This document shows, piece after piece, positions 36,422 through 47,813 of a stretch of DNA of 64,000 bases (position 1 is its first letter; each line of letters begins with the position of its first letter). The stretch spans positions 5,934,715-5,998,714 of the forward strand of contig NC_092701.1 in NCBI RefSeq assembly GCF_964275005.1. The letters are read 5' to 3'. The position numbers and the translations under genes are program-made. The notes beneath the pieces were generated by a model. The model was not told the DNA's origin. It searched no databases and saw only the letters and a program-made list of their open reading frames with translations. The DNA comes from Diadema setosum. Taxonomy: Eukaryota; Echinodermata; Echinoidea; Diadematoida; Diadematidae.

Positions 36422-37127
36422 TGTTACCTTGCATCACAAAACCAACAGAAAGTCGCCAGAAATGGATTTTTAGTTTAAGCAGATTCTGAAAGAGCAGACT
36501 CTAAGGTTTAAAATAATGTACTACTGTAAATGTACTGTAAATGGACTACCCTAACCTACCTAAACACTGGAAAGAATGCACAAACTCGGAAAGTGTGAAC
36601 TGAATGGAAAAAGAAGCTCGACGTACACGGTCTATTCAAGCGCTTAATATTCTTTCCCATAGCAGTGCTGGCTGGGCGATGACAGGGGCAAAACACAGGA
36701 TGTAAACTGCTGAACACCAACAATGATGGGATTATCAGATTACGCTGTAATTGAGCATGTTCTATCAACTCATTCTGTCCATGATTAATGCCAACTTTTA
36801 TAGCAGTAGCGTCATCTTTTCAAAGGTTACTAGACTTTGAATTGCAGAGTGTGCAAAGGAATTAAGAAATGAAAAGGGGCCTCTCTAAAGACACAACTGA
36901 TCATTCTATACTCCGCCCAAAAAGGGTTGTAGAAAAAACTGCTGAAGACACACTTTCCCATTCATGTTTTATGATCCCAAACTATAGAATAATGTAGAAA
37001 AAGAGTAGCTCTTTCAGAAACTATGAAAGACTCAAGATTGACTCGGTTGACCCATTTCATCTTTTTTGAGCCCTCGCGGAAAATCAAGGGGTGTGACTTT
37101 TTGTTGGTTTTGTGATTCACAGACACA
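36422..37127. mobile_element. MITE, family TGTGACCCTGCACC, copy 2 (diverged)
   Basis: Starts TGTTACCTTGCATCACAAAA and ends TTTTGTGATTCACAGACACA. It shares TGAAAGAGCAGACT, ACTACCCTAACCTACCTAAA and GGGATTATCAGATTACGCTG with the copies at 28590 and 57010. More mutations than the others. A separate 108-bp MITE lies 3 bp beyond its end. Confidence 0.75.
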
Positions 37128-37130
37128 ATA

Positions 37131-37238
37131 GGCGTTTTCACATCAGCCCGATAAAAATCCAAGCTCGAGATATTTTCCTATTTCCCAAGTCAGAAAATAG
37201 CGCGCTATTTCAAAACATCGGGCTGATGTGAAAACGCC
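37131..37238. mobile_element. 108-bp MITE with perfect ~22-bp TIRs, TA-flanked
   Basis: GGCGTTTTCACATCAGCCCG at the left is mirrored by CGGGCTGATGTGAAAACGCC at the right, with TA at 37129-37130 and 37239-37240. It is so short that it is nearly all hairpin (plus a ~60-bp loop containing GCGCGC). Confidence 0.85.
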
Positions 37239-37240
37239 TA

Positions 37241-40200
37241 ATTAGTCTACTCCATGAGTATGACGTAGAGCCATCAGTCTTCCTTGTCATTCTTTGATGA
37301 TTATGTCAACGATTATGTTCATTTCACAATGTAAACTTCTACGATTATAGCTTTACAAAGCACATGCACTGTTAAAACTGTTAACTAGAACTATCACTGA
37401 AGTCATCTTCAGAATTATTATCTCAACCTGTTAATGTACTGTCCTCTGGTATGTAGGCCTATGCCCTTAACATACTGTTGCATAAATTTTGAAGAAGGAG
37501 ATGTTTTTACAATCTCATCTTAATTCTTGTAATATATAATGCTTTCGCCGTGGTGTTGAAAATGTTAGAAGGTGTATCACATGAACAATTAAACAAAAAA
37601 GGTATTTTCTTCTTTTTACTTCTCCAGCAACAAGCCTGTGTTAGTAACCATCGTGTTAGCCTTAATTATCAATGTATATAGACTATGTATCAAGAGGGAG
37701 GACAGGGCCTTGTCAGTTCATACTCACATTGCATTATTCAAGTAGGCCTATATCAAACACACTGAACCATTAAGGAGTTTCAGTGTTTGAATCGGTGAAA
37801 TTGGCAGGCTAACCATGCATATATTAAATAGTAATAAACGCCATAGTCACCAAGTCACACTGCATTAAATAAAAAAAAGAACTTAAGTGATAGAGGAAAT
37901 AAAAAATGCAAGTATTGTGTAAGTGAAGTTTCACAGTTTCAATTCATGAGGTATTTTCTGACGACATTGCAGATATGCAAGCACACTTCAAGCTCATCGT
38001 AACTGCATGAGACATCATGATTGAGCAACTAAAACCGTTCATTCATATAAAGACATCTAAAAACACAATATTTGAAATACATACATCTATTCGCGATATA
38101 TTTTGTGGCGAAGTTAACAAAATTCCAACTTAGTCAGTTTATATGGAACGAATGCAGCGTTAAACGATTTTTAATTTGGCAGGGTGTTAGGAAATACGAG
38201 CACCAACAGTCATAAAAATGATAAGATGAAGGAATTCATACAATTCAGAATCACTTTCAGTACCAAAGGCGCCACATTCTGCTATCAGTATAATATCAGC
38301 ATTTCACTTTTATTAACACTTCGTATGAATAGCGAAGACAGTAATGACACGATGAAGACTCGTCCACAAATATTTCTCAGGTATATAAAAGATGTATCAA
38401 AATATGGTCATAACTTTGGAGCGTAGCGTTAATCACCATTGTACTTGTACAGTATATAATTATGTCTTAGACCTTTCTGCTTGTATTGGCAAATCTCATC
38501 CGTACCCAAGCCTATAACTCCCTTATGAGGTCTCAGAATAATAGTCCATGCTGATGAGATTTTCTGAGATCCTCTGTGGCATCGTCCATCAAGAGCTTTT
38601 CCTCTTTGAGCGTGTTGTTGTTGTTGTTTTTTCACACTGTTTCAGGTTCTCCTCATTTGTCCCCCTTCCTTTGTCTTCCTGCTCCTTGGTCTATTTAATC
38701 AATGTCTCATGCACTTTCAGCGCCTTTTTTTGCCCTCGCCCATGTTCTCTTTCCCCCTCCCCTTTATCTCTTTCCTTTACCTCTTTTGCTTCCCATCTTC
38801 ATCGGTCGGCCTTGTGATTCCTCTTCATGACTTTCACCCTGGGAAAAATCCATTGGTCTGTTTGATCACAACCCTAAATTTACTTGTCTTTCTCTTTTTT
38901 CTTGAGCATGTCATCTTGCCCTTCCTGGTCTTTCAGGGGAACTATCTTCCCGAAAGTAGTCCGTCACAGGTTCATACCGGGAGGTGATATCTTCTTGTCC
39001 AGATCCGGGGCCTGTTCCCTGTCTTCTCTCATATCCTGCATGACACGTGCTTAACGCACTGTGTGCGTGTGTGTGAAGGAAAAATTTGAAAGTATCAACT
39101 ACCAAATGAAAAAAAAAAACCATAGAACACATGCGAACAGGTCTTTGAAGAGTATACGGCTCGTGTGAAAAGGTATGTTTGAAACTTGCCTTTCCTGATT
39201 TACCAACCTATGACACGTTCCTTAATACGATAAGACATTCAATTTTGAACATAAATTTCTGACATGTTAGATACTTTTACTACGGATCTATATGATACAT
39301 ACACATGTACCCACATGAACACACGCACACACACACACACTCGAACATGATAATGTATACAGTGCAGTGTGTGTGCGTGTGTATACATTTGCGTGTTCGT
39401 GAACATTAATATCAAGAGTCGAGAGAGAGAGAGAGAAAGAACGAGAGGGAGAAAAGAAGGAGAGAACCCAAATAAAATATTACAAATAACTAGGTTGAAA
39501 TAGACATAGAATGTATACCAACAAACACACACAAAAATAGAACAGAAACAAAAATCAACACCAACAAGGGCGAGTTATTTGGTTTAAAGGGATGGTAGGT
39601 ATATTTTGTTGGGGTAAAGGTTCAGCTTGAAACTTTTTTTTTGCCAGATATTGAAATGTTAAAGAACATTCAATTCTAATAAGAATTCAAGGTTTATTTG
39701 ATGAAAATCAGTTCTGAAATGGCTGGAGACATTCTAAAACAAAGCAATGCTAGTAAAAAGAATGTCATATCTTTTACTTTCTATTAGTTTTGAAAAAAAA
39801 AAAGAAAGACAGGCAAATCAAACTGACGATGTACAATAAAGAGTGATTATAGTTAATAAGATTAGCATATCTTTGTACATGAGAGTTGCCCGAGTATACC
39901 TGAGAATAGTACTTCATTAGTTGTCACTGAGCTGCTCGTTTAAGGACCTTCCATTGACGATTATGTCCTCCAGCTGTAGCAAGTACACAAGATTTTTTTA
40001 AAAATGAAACATAACAAGTGAAATAGTTTTAATTATACAATAAAGTTTAAAGCCTTTGTACCATACACACATCGCGATAAACATATTCTTCTGTTCATGA
40101 AAATTAATTGCTTTAATGCGACAGTGAACACAAAAATTACCCTTTGATCTATTCTCTCCCAGTAGGCTGGAATCAATTACAGAAATGTGTGACAAAGAGG

Positions 40201-40359
40201 AAGCGATTACTTTAAATGGTCGTATTGTCAGTGCTTGTGATATGAATACTGTTAAGGCCTTTATATAGATTAAACTTAAGCAATCAATTGTGCCTGGTCA
40301 ATAAAATACCATTTCCCATTTCACTCATGCATTTGTAAACACATTGGAGTTTTATTTAC
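37241..40359. other. no gene seen; partial MITE arm and CA/GA runs
   Basis: A partial arm of the AGTTTTGGTTGAGA MITE family lies at about 39585-39775. CA and GA microsatellites lie at 39324-39343 and 39420-39455. This would be the 3' side of the minus-strand NLR-like gene, but no further LRR exon is recognised. Confidence 0.4.
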
Positions 40360-40536
40360 TTTTTGTATACAGTGTGTGCTCTGTGCATCAATTGACGTAA
40401 AGAATATCCTGGGCAGACGTCTGCACTCGATATCGGCTCCATCGAGATGGGGCATACCACACAGAAACTTGGCCAGGTCTTCTGCGTCTTCGTTTGAAAT
40501 CCCATCTCCAGAAATATGCAGGTCGAACTTACGAAT
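40360..40536 (-). CDS. LRR-like exon of the NLR-type gene (most 3' recognised)
   Basis: On the minus strand, an acceptor (CCTTTTCTTCAG) precedes 177 nt that read without stop in phase 0: KFDLHISGDGISNEDAEDLA, then a FLCGMPHLDGADIE-type segment, a Phe-rich part and a Cys near the end. The exon ends at AAAAA|GTAAAT. The pattern (DLA..LC.MP.L......L) matches the exons at 49248-49409 and 47631-47813, which are the same size class and phase. Alternatively this is the last exon, reading on to a stop about 12 codons later. LRR assignment rests on the Leu spacing and on family context. Confidence 0.6.
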
Positions 40537-41860
40537 CTGAAGAAAAGGAAAAGGAAACCAAAAGCACGCGTCTCCGTTTGGGTGTTAAAATCCATCGACA
40601 CAACAGGAAAGTTTTGTCAGATATATAGGACACACAGCACACACGTGCACAGCATTGTGCAATCGAATGAAGCAAGACTAGCAGTATCTTTTATCATTAA
40701 TTACAGAGGAAAAGGTTTCTTCCATTTTATGTCTTGTTAATGCCTACTGTCAATGTTTAGCCTCAAGAGAATTAACAGTTAGAATATGAAATGGTCATTC
40801 TGCATTGGTTGTGTCATTTCCCCTGCATTATTCAATAAAGCATAATGTGACTTAGTGCTGAAAAAGAAAATCAAAACTCCTAGTTAAAAAAAAAGGCAAT
40901 CAACCAATCAAATTCAGACTGATAAGCAAGTAAATATAATATTGCATTTCCTTAAACCATCTTCGCGAATACACAGTGCTTCCGTCTCAGTATCATTTCA
41001 AATTTGATTGGTCATCTGCTGGCATGAAGGGCAGCTGTGACTAGAAACATTTGACTAGAATATCGAGGGTCAGCCATTATTTTCCTCTTTTCCTTTGTCA
41101 TCAAGTGATCATATTTTTCATTTTATTTCATTTAATCACTTGCTTATTCATACATTTTTACGTGAGTGCGTCACAAAACATCGAAATACAATGGGGAAAA
41201 ATTCAATTACAAATCTCCAAAATATTCAACACAGGAAGGAAGCCTTAGTTGTCCTACTTTGCAGCTTGTTCTTACTTTTACAGAGGGCCGCCTCCCGATA
41301 GACCGCACACGGAGCGCAAGAGTGGCATAAGTGTCATACTGAAAGTGACCATCGCCAGGACTGAAGATTAGAACATACTAAGTATAAACCACTTCTCCAG
41401 CAATCCAAAGGTTCGTGACCATTATACAAAACTAAGAGCATTTCAGGAGGACCCCCGAAAGTAGCCTCGCGAAGGGGAATAATTTTTTAGCGCTTCTCGA
41501 TAGCCATTTGAAAGATAATCCGTACAGAGTTTAAAGCACTTTGAGAGCGCTAAATGGCCTGTTTGATTGGAGTGTTATGTACATACTATGGAGCTCGATG
41601 ACATTTACCTCATAATCACCTGATAATATTGCATTCAAGAAAAAAAAATAACTGCAGAGAAATGAGTTTGCTAGAACTGCAAATAAGCAGCTCAAGGAAG
41701 GTGGCGCGTGTTATTTCAGAGTGGACTGATTACCATTTGATTTTCTGCGAAACGGTCGATTACTTTTATTTCTTTAAATCCCCCACCCCGCCCCATTTCC
41801 GGCAACATACGGTGTAAGTTTATGACAATGAATTAAATATATGCATGAAATTAATTTAAG
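40537..41860. other. intronic/intergenic, no feature seen
   Basis: Lies within the proposed 7-kb intron between the last two LRR exons. Short open frames on both strands lack domains. Confidence 0.4.
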
Positions 41861-42089
41861 TATTCCCGCCAGATTTCATCAGATTTGCATTCGAATTAAT
41901 AAAATTAATTATTCAGTTGAATTCAATCGATTTTGATCTCTCCTCTGCTGTCACGGTTCATTTTAACGCGTAATTAAAGTATTCCCGCCAGATTTCATCA
42001 GATTTGCATTCGAATTAATAAAATTAATTATTCAGTTGAATTCAATCGATTTTGATCTCTCCTCTACTGTCACGGTTCATTTTAACGCG
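41861..42089. repeat. recent tandem duplication, 119-bp period
   Basis: TATTCCCGCCAGATTTCATC through TCACGGTTCATTTTAACGCG occurs twice, offset by 119 bp, with a single obvious difference (CTCTGCTGTC versus CTCTACTGTC). Confidence 0.95.
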
Positions 42090-42380
42090 TTGAATATTTA
42101 ATTTCATTTGATGTGATTCATTTAAGATTTTATTTCATTCAATTTCGGGAGAAATTCATTCAATTTAACGACTCGAGGTTGGCATTCAATTTCACGCCAG
42201 CTGGATAGACGTTAGACGTTCGACTTCGTGTCAAATACCAGTTTCAATATCATTTGTAAGAAAACAAATTCGCACTTTGAACGTTCAAATTCGATCAATA
42301 TACATAACTTCTATACGGGCCTTTTTTCACTGTCATACGATTGGATGACAATTTCATTTTCATTTCAAAGTCTCATTTAA

Positions 42381-42720
42381 AGGACAAGTTCACCTTCATA
42401 GGCATGTGGGTTGAACGAGTGCAGCAATATTAGTAGAACACATCAGTGAGAGTTTGAGCAAAATCGGACAATCTGTTAAAAAGTTATGAATTTTTGAAGT
42501 TTCTGCCCAGTCACGGCTGGATGAAAAGACTACTATAGCTTGTGATGTCACATGAGTACAACGATATAAAGAAAGAATAAAGAAAATTCAACATATTTCC
42601 ATTTTTCTTGCATAACAAAAGAACATTCGACTTCTCTCTTTCAGAAGGTGAGGGGGGAATAATATTACCCTTAACATACATCAGTAGCAAGTCGAAGAAA
42701 TGTGCACTTTATTCAAAAAG
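42381..42720. repeat. dispersed repeat beginning AAAGGACAAGTTCACC
   Basis: Begins AAAGGACAAGTTCACCTTCA with a conserved-looking run (TGAGCAAAATCGGACAAT, AAAAAGTTATGAATTTTTGA) that I recall as a common repeat in sea urchin sequence. A second copy is not present here, so this rests on memory and needs a library search. Confidence 0.35.
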
Positions 42721-43612
42721 TAAAGTTTTGATTGCAATGGATGTATTTCTTTTCTGTCGACCTTTCTGTCACTTTCAATATTAATCACCAACAGCATGAA
42801 CAGCATGGAAACTAATGAAATCGCTTGAGGATGAAATTAAACTGAATGAAAAAGTTACCTTTGTGGATGCCGATCTCGGTGATCATTACATTTCACTCGA
42901 TATTGAATGACCGCATTGTTAAATCGAATGCAAATCTGAAGAATTTAGGCAGGAAAACCTATACCGATGTTCTCCTTACGAGGTAAGATTCACTGCACTG
43001 AATTTGAATGAATAAAACAGGAGTTAATGACAAGTTGTTCATTCCAACAGGTCAATGTAGTATAGCTACAGATATTTGCAGCATCTTTGCTTCTATACAC
43101 ACCTGTTGAATCTTAGCAGGTATTATAGGATCCCATTTTCGGTGAGTTTTTTTTTTTTTTTCATCATTACTATTTTTTTAGGTGTGACTCATTATCCCTT
43201 TGATGACGTTTTCATCGTTGTTGTTCTTTTTTGTCAAAGTGTGATTATATCGCCATGGTCATACGTGTTGCTAAAAGATGATATCAATAGCCCTCAACAA
43301 ATTATGATTTTTTTATTACAAGACTGATGTTGATGTCAGCGTTGTTTACCCTCTAAGACCCAGAGAAATATGGCGTAAGCAAATAATAACCCTTGACCAT
43401 CACATAGACTGTAGCCCCTAATTCCCTACATGCCAGGTCCCCTCCCCCTCCCCAACAGTCATCATATCAATGATGGCACGCATTGCTTTGCCCTACCAGA
43501 CGATCCGGAAATTTTCATTTACCTTTGCTGACGTAACTGTTTCTGAAATAGCACAAAATACGGCAATATAAGGCGGTCAAGAATTTGTGAAGCATTAAGC
43601 GATGATATTCAA
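42721..43612. other. no gene seen
   Basis: Poly-T run at 43147-43161; otherwise unremarkable AT-rich intronic DNA. Confidence 0.4.
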
Positions 43613-43994
43613 GGGATGGCATAGTTTTGGTTGAGATGGGGCTTCAGGTTTTTCTACTTTTTTTCAGATATTGAGAAATCTCTTATGAATTATGAAAGAA
43701 TACAATTCTATGAGGAACTCAAAGTTTATTTCGATGAAAATTTGCTTAGAAATGGATGAGATATCTAGAAACCAACAGGTCCTAATAAAAGGAGGGACCC
43801 ACCTTTTTTATTAGGACCACTTTGTTTTACTTTGTTTCCGGATATCTCAGCCATATCAATACTGATTTCTCTCAAGTAACTCTTGAAGATTTCTTTGAAT
43901 TGTATGATTTTTGATATTTGATGAATGGTTTGTAACTATCTTGCGAACAGTTAAAATCTAAATCCCTCATCTTAGCCAAAACTATACCATCGCA
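43613..43994. mobile_element. foldback MITE, family AGTTTTGGTTGAGA, copy 2
   Basis: Left GATGGCATAGTTTTGG and right CCAAAACTATACCATC pair as terminal inverted repeats. The inner arms carry the same CTCTTATGAATTATGAAAGA and TATCTCAGCCAT blocks as 3100-3472. A GTCCTAATAAAA/TTTTATTAGGAC dyad forms the central hairpin. Confidence 0.75.
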
Positions 43995-44849
43995 TCAAGA
44001 ATGCTCCGTCATTAGCTGTGTTCATAAGAAAACTAAAGTGGATATTGCTGCAATCGTATCGTGAGTAATACCTTTATGGATAAGTATAATCAGTAACTGT
44101 CAATGTTCCTACTATGAAGCTCTTGGCTATTCCGTACATGTGAGTGACCATCCCCTCTGTCCTTCCGCTCTCCCATTCTTTTTTCATTTTCTTTCTTTGT
44201 TTTTTCAACAATGGTCCCGATTTTCTTTGTTTTGTTGCGTTGATAGTATTCTTGTTCTTACTTCACTAGAGAGTGAAAGCCTGATTTCATGTAGTTTAAT
44301 TTCGTACTTTAGCACATTCTTTTTTATATTGTCTCAACGATTCTACTGAGTATTGATCTGTTGCCCAGCAGAAGCATCTGCGAGAGTGCTCCATCACTAG
44401 TTTACCAGCAATAGACAGATTTGTGTTTATTTGTTTGTTTTTATTTCTGCATTCAATCAGATACAATTTGAATACAAACTTCAAAAAGTACAAAGACAAA
44501 GAATAACAAATGCAGTGAAATAAATCGATAACAGTACATAAATAGATACACATAGGTGATTGCATTGAGCAATGTAGATACACAGAAACATAAAATAAAA
44601 TATACAGTATTTTTCAGTAAACAACAAGATCATTGAATGCAGGAGACCACCATCGTAAGCGATTAAGCTTGAAATGGATGGAGGCCTCATAAAATGACTA
44701 TCCAACGACACAACTCTCTTGGAGGAAGGTGATCAGGTGAGTGCAGTGCAGTTGCAGGTGAGAGTGCAAGATGCAGTTGAAGGAAGAAAATAGAGATTGA
44801 CAATAAGATGACAATCATTTACTATGAATATTTGTTAGCTTAATTGGTT

Positions 44850-46136
44850 TGGAGAATATGATTGTATCAGATATCGTCTTAGTGAAGCTTTCAAAGAATA
44901 AATACTTGAACAGGACTTTATATTATCCGGGAGATTATTCCAAATGTCCGGACCCCAATGTCTTATAGATTTATGTGTCACTAATAATTTGGGATTCAAA
45001 AGGTGGAAATTTCTACATAAATACGAGTAGGGTAGGAATGGACAGAAGTATTAAAACTAAACATATTATTAAACGATGATGGAAGTTGATCATGTATATA
45101 TCTAAACATAATTACTGCTACTTGAATAATATTCAAGTTAAAAACGTTCAGTGTTTTAAGCTCATGAAATAAAGAATCAGTATGAGCCAGAAAATGCGAT
45201 CCCGTACAAATACGTACAACTTTCTTTTGTAATTTGAATATAAAATTTATTTTGGTAGAGCCGCAAGTACCCCATAAAACATTGCACTAACTTATATATG
45301 GAAGAATTAAGGAATTATGTAATAGAAATAAAGTTGAAACGAGGAAGAAAAAACTTCAGCTTGGAAATAATCCCTATATTTCTAGAAATACACGTTGTAA
45401 CATGATGCAAATGCTCATTCCAAGTCAAACTTTCATCTATATATACTCCCAGAAATTTTGAATTCGTTTTCTTTTCTAATGGGATATCATCAATGTTAAT
45501 ATGTATCATTGTATCTTCATTATGAGAATGAAGTTTGAAATAAATGAAATGAGTCTTTTTACAGTCAAAGAAAGTTTATTAGACTTAAACCAATTTGATA
45601 CTTTACTAATTTCAATATTTAAAGTATTTAAAATCTTAAGATCTTTATGAGAATAAGATATGTTGGTAGCATCAGCAAATAAAAATAAAAGAGAGAAGAG
45701 AGGATGTCTTAATTGTATCATTGACATTAAGAAGAAATAATAGTGGGCCCAGAATTGACCCTTGAGGAACACCACATTTGATTAAAAGGGGATCCGATTC
45801 ACAACCATCAAAAGTAATATATTGTCTTCTATTAATGGTTAGATAATCTTTAAACCATAAAAGTGTTTGTCTCCGAATACCATAATGACTAAGTTTGGAG
45901 AGTAAAATAGAATGGTCAAGAGTATCGAATGCCTTACTCAAATCACAAAATATACCTGCAACATGTTCTTTATTTGCAAAAGCACTCGTAATTCTATCGT
46001 GAATTTGCATTTATGCTAAATCAGTTGAATAATTCTTTCTGAAACCATATTGATTGGGAATAAGTTAATCATACATAATTAATAAATTTAAGAAGACTAT
46101 TATAAACGGATTTGTCTGAAATTTTGGGTATACTAG
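44850..46136 (-). mobile_element. non-LTR retrotransposon RT remnant (5'-truncated, frameshifted)
   Basis: Read 5'->3' on the minus strand: QYGFRKNYSTDLA near 46040, FCDLSKAFDTLDHSILL, WFKDYLTINRRQYI, GCVPQ-type box CGVPQGSILGPLLFLL, a degenerate catalytic box (LFADATNIS where FADDT is usual), NSKFLGVYIDESLTW, and a decayed C-terminus (RHWGPDIWNNLPDNIK) near 44960. These are the ordered RT motifs of LINE ORF2 in the Jockey/CR1 grouping. It is dead because of multiple frameshifts, stops and loss of the second catalytic Asp. There is no endonuclease part; the 5' edge abuts the pogo-like element. The 3' UTR may extend to about 44370. It lies in an NLR intron on the gene's own strand. Confidence 0.85.
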
Positions 46137-46149
46137 GCAACAAAGAAAT

Positions 46150-47461
46150 GGAACATCACTGTGTGTTCGCTCCGTGTGTCACGCACAGTTTCCGAGGGGG
46201 ACCTGTGTTATTGTAATACAATAATCTGAAATTAAATAAGGTTCGTTTTAGTGTTCCGAAGGTTCTTTATTACAAAAACACACAGATTCTGATACACCTA
46301 AATGTCCGTTTAGTTCGGAACAGTTTGGCGTTATTCCAAACGTTCGTTATTAATGAGGTTCGTTAATCCGACAAAGAAATATGGTTCTTATTATGATTGT
46401 TCGTTAGTCCAAAAATGACAGGAATTCGACACATTCATTAATCGGAACATCAAAAAAAGTTTCTTTAATCCAAAAGTGAAAAAGGTGAGTCCACTAACAA
46501 AACTTAGGAACTGCAAACCTTATAATCGTCTTAAGAGGGGGCACTGTAGCATAGTGGATAAGACCCCCTACTCCCAATCGGAGGACCCGAGTTCGAATCC
46601 CACCCAGTGCTTACGTCCTTGGACAAGATGTTTTTACCCACTGTGTCCCACTCGACCCAGGTGTATAAATGGGTACCTGGCAACGCTAGGGTAATAATGA
46701 TAGCAGGGCCCTCTGGTAGAGCAATGACAACACTGAAGAGGCTACCCTGGGAAAAAGACATCATTATCATTACTATATAAGATAAGTGTCCCTTTATAGG
46801 AATAAATAACCTTTCCTCTTTTTTTCTTTGGAATTACAAACCCTTTTCAGAATAACGAACCTTTTTCATTTTCGGATTAAAAAAAAAAACCTTAGGAACA
46901 ACAAACCTTCGGAATAGTGATCATTTCCCATTTCTTGATTTACATACCTTCGGAATGACGAACTTCATTTCATTTTCCGATCAATGGACTTTCGAAAAAC
47001 GAATAATATATATTTTACATCTAAATCATGAACTTTCGGAATTCATAACGAATCTTCGGAAGAGTGAAGCTTCAAATGAACAAACATTCGGAATGACGGG
47101 AATGGCGAAATTTCGGAATAAGGAGCCTTCAGAGTAACGAACTTTAGTAAGAAACAAACTTTTGAAATAGTGAACTGTAGCAGAATCCTAAACCATCATC
47201 TTCTCTACATGCGTGGCAATACAAATAACTTACGGACCTCTGTTAAATTCAATATTCAAACTAAATAACAAAGGTACATCCCATTTCACATAGCTTTCCG
47301 GCGTATGATGAGTATTCAACAAACAGAATGTGATATATGCGTGGTTTCCTTGTTTTCGTTATAAATCATATTAATTTTTTTTTTTCGGTTACAACGAAAA
47401 TTTCTTTATAACGAAAGAAAACTGTCAGTCCCGAGCATTTCGTTGTAACGGGAATGCACTC
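46150..47461. mobile_element. pogo-like non-autonomous element, copy 1 (left end lost)
   Basis: Shares with 58848-60196 the blocks TCCGTGT(G/A)TCACGCACA, TTGTAATACAATAATCTGAA, ATTCTGATACA(C/A)CTAAATG, ATAATCGTCTTAAGA and a final CATTTCGTTxTAACGGGA. The interior is full of TTCGGAATAACGAACCTT words. The right end AACGGGAATGCACT is followed by TA. The left terminus is missing, where it meets the RT remnant. It carries a SINE insertion. Confidence 0.7.
46537..46777 (+). mobile_element. tRNA-derived SINE, TSD TAAGA
   Basis: Starts GGGGCACTGTAGCATAGTGG, with A-box-like TAGCATAGTGG and a clear B box AGTTCGAATCC at 46591-46601. A tRNA-like acceptor stem (GGGCACT with AGTGCTT) can still be drawn, but D and anticodon arms do not pair, so this is not a tRNA gene. 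A ~150-bp tRNA-unrelated body (with AAATGGGTACCTGG) and an ATT-rich tail follow. TAAGA at 46532-46536 and 46778-46782 is the target duplication, and the empty site is seen in the sister pogo-like copy (CGTCTTAAGATAAATAA). Confidence 0.8.
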
Positions 47462-47630
47462 TACTTTTTTTTTCTGATTTTTTAAAACATAAACTATAAC
47501 ACAAAAATGTTTCTTCGCGTCAATAAGCGTTTGTAAGATAGAACCTAGAATCATATAAACATTTTTTTTTTTGCGTTTTTAATCATGAATAGTAAAGAAA
47601 TGCAGAGTCATATAGTGGAAGCTGACATAC

Positions 47631-47813
47631 CTTACAAGATTTCCCCTCGCCGGCTGCTAATGAACAGAAATTAGCGGGCAAGTAATCCCAATCCGCATAG
47701 AAGGTCCAAAGATTTGGCATGTTACACATCCACCGGGCAAAGTCTTTTCCCTCCGGGAGTTCGTACATGAGAACTAAGAGAGAGCTGCTAACAGCTGACT
47801 CGAGACTTTCGAT
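47631..47813 (-). CDS. LRR-like exon of the NLR-type gene
   Basis: 183 nt on the minus strand between an acceptor (TTGGTTGGCTACAG) and a donor (TGTAAG|GTATGT), read in phase 0 with no stop. Contains YELPEGKDFARWMCNMPNLW, then TFYADWDYLPANFCSL and a terminal GKSCK. The (D)xxARWMCNMPNL core aligns with DLAKFLCGMPHL and DLAEAICSSPAL in the sister exons, and the terminal SCK is shared with the 49248 exon. Same-phase exons can be added or lost without frame damage, a usual feature of LRR gene expansion. Confidence 0.65.

Noticed and set aside
45315..46010. Calling the minus-strand RT frames functional genes
   Set aside because: Frames are broken by multiple shifts and stops and the FADD catalytic box is degenerate (FADA).
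46537..46615. Possible tRNA gene
   Set aside because: B box and acceptor stem are present, but D and anticodon arms do not fold, and the unit continues into a SINE body flanked by a target duplication.
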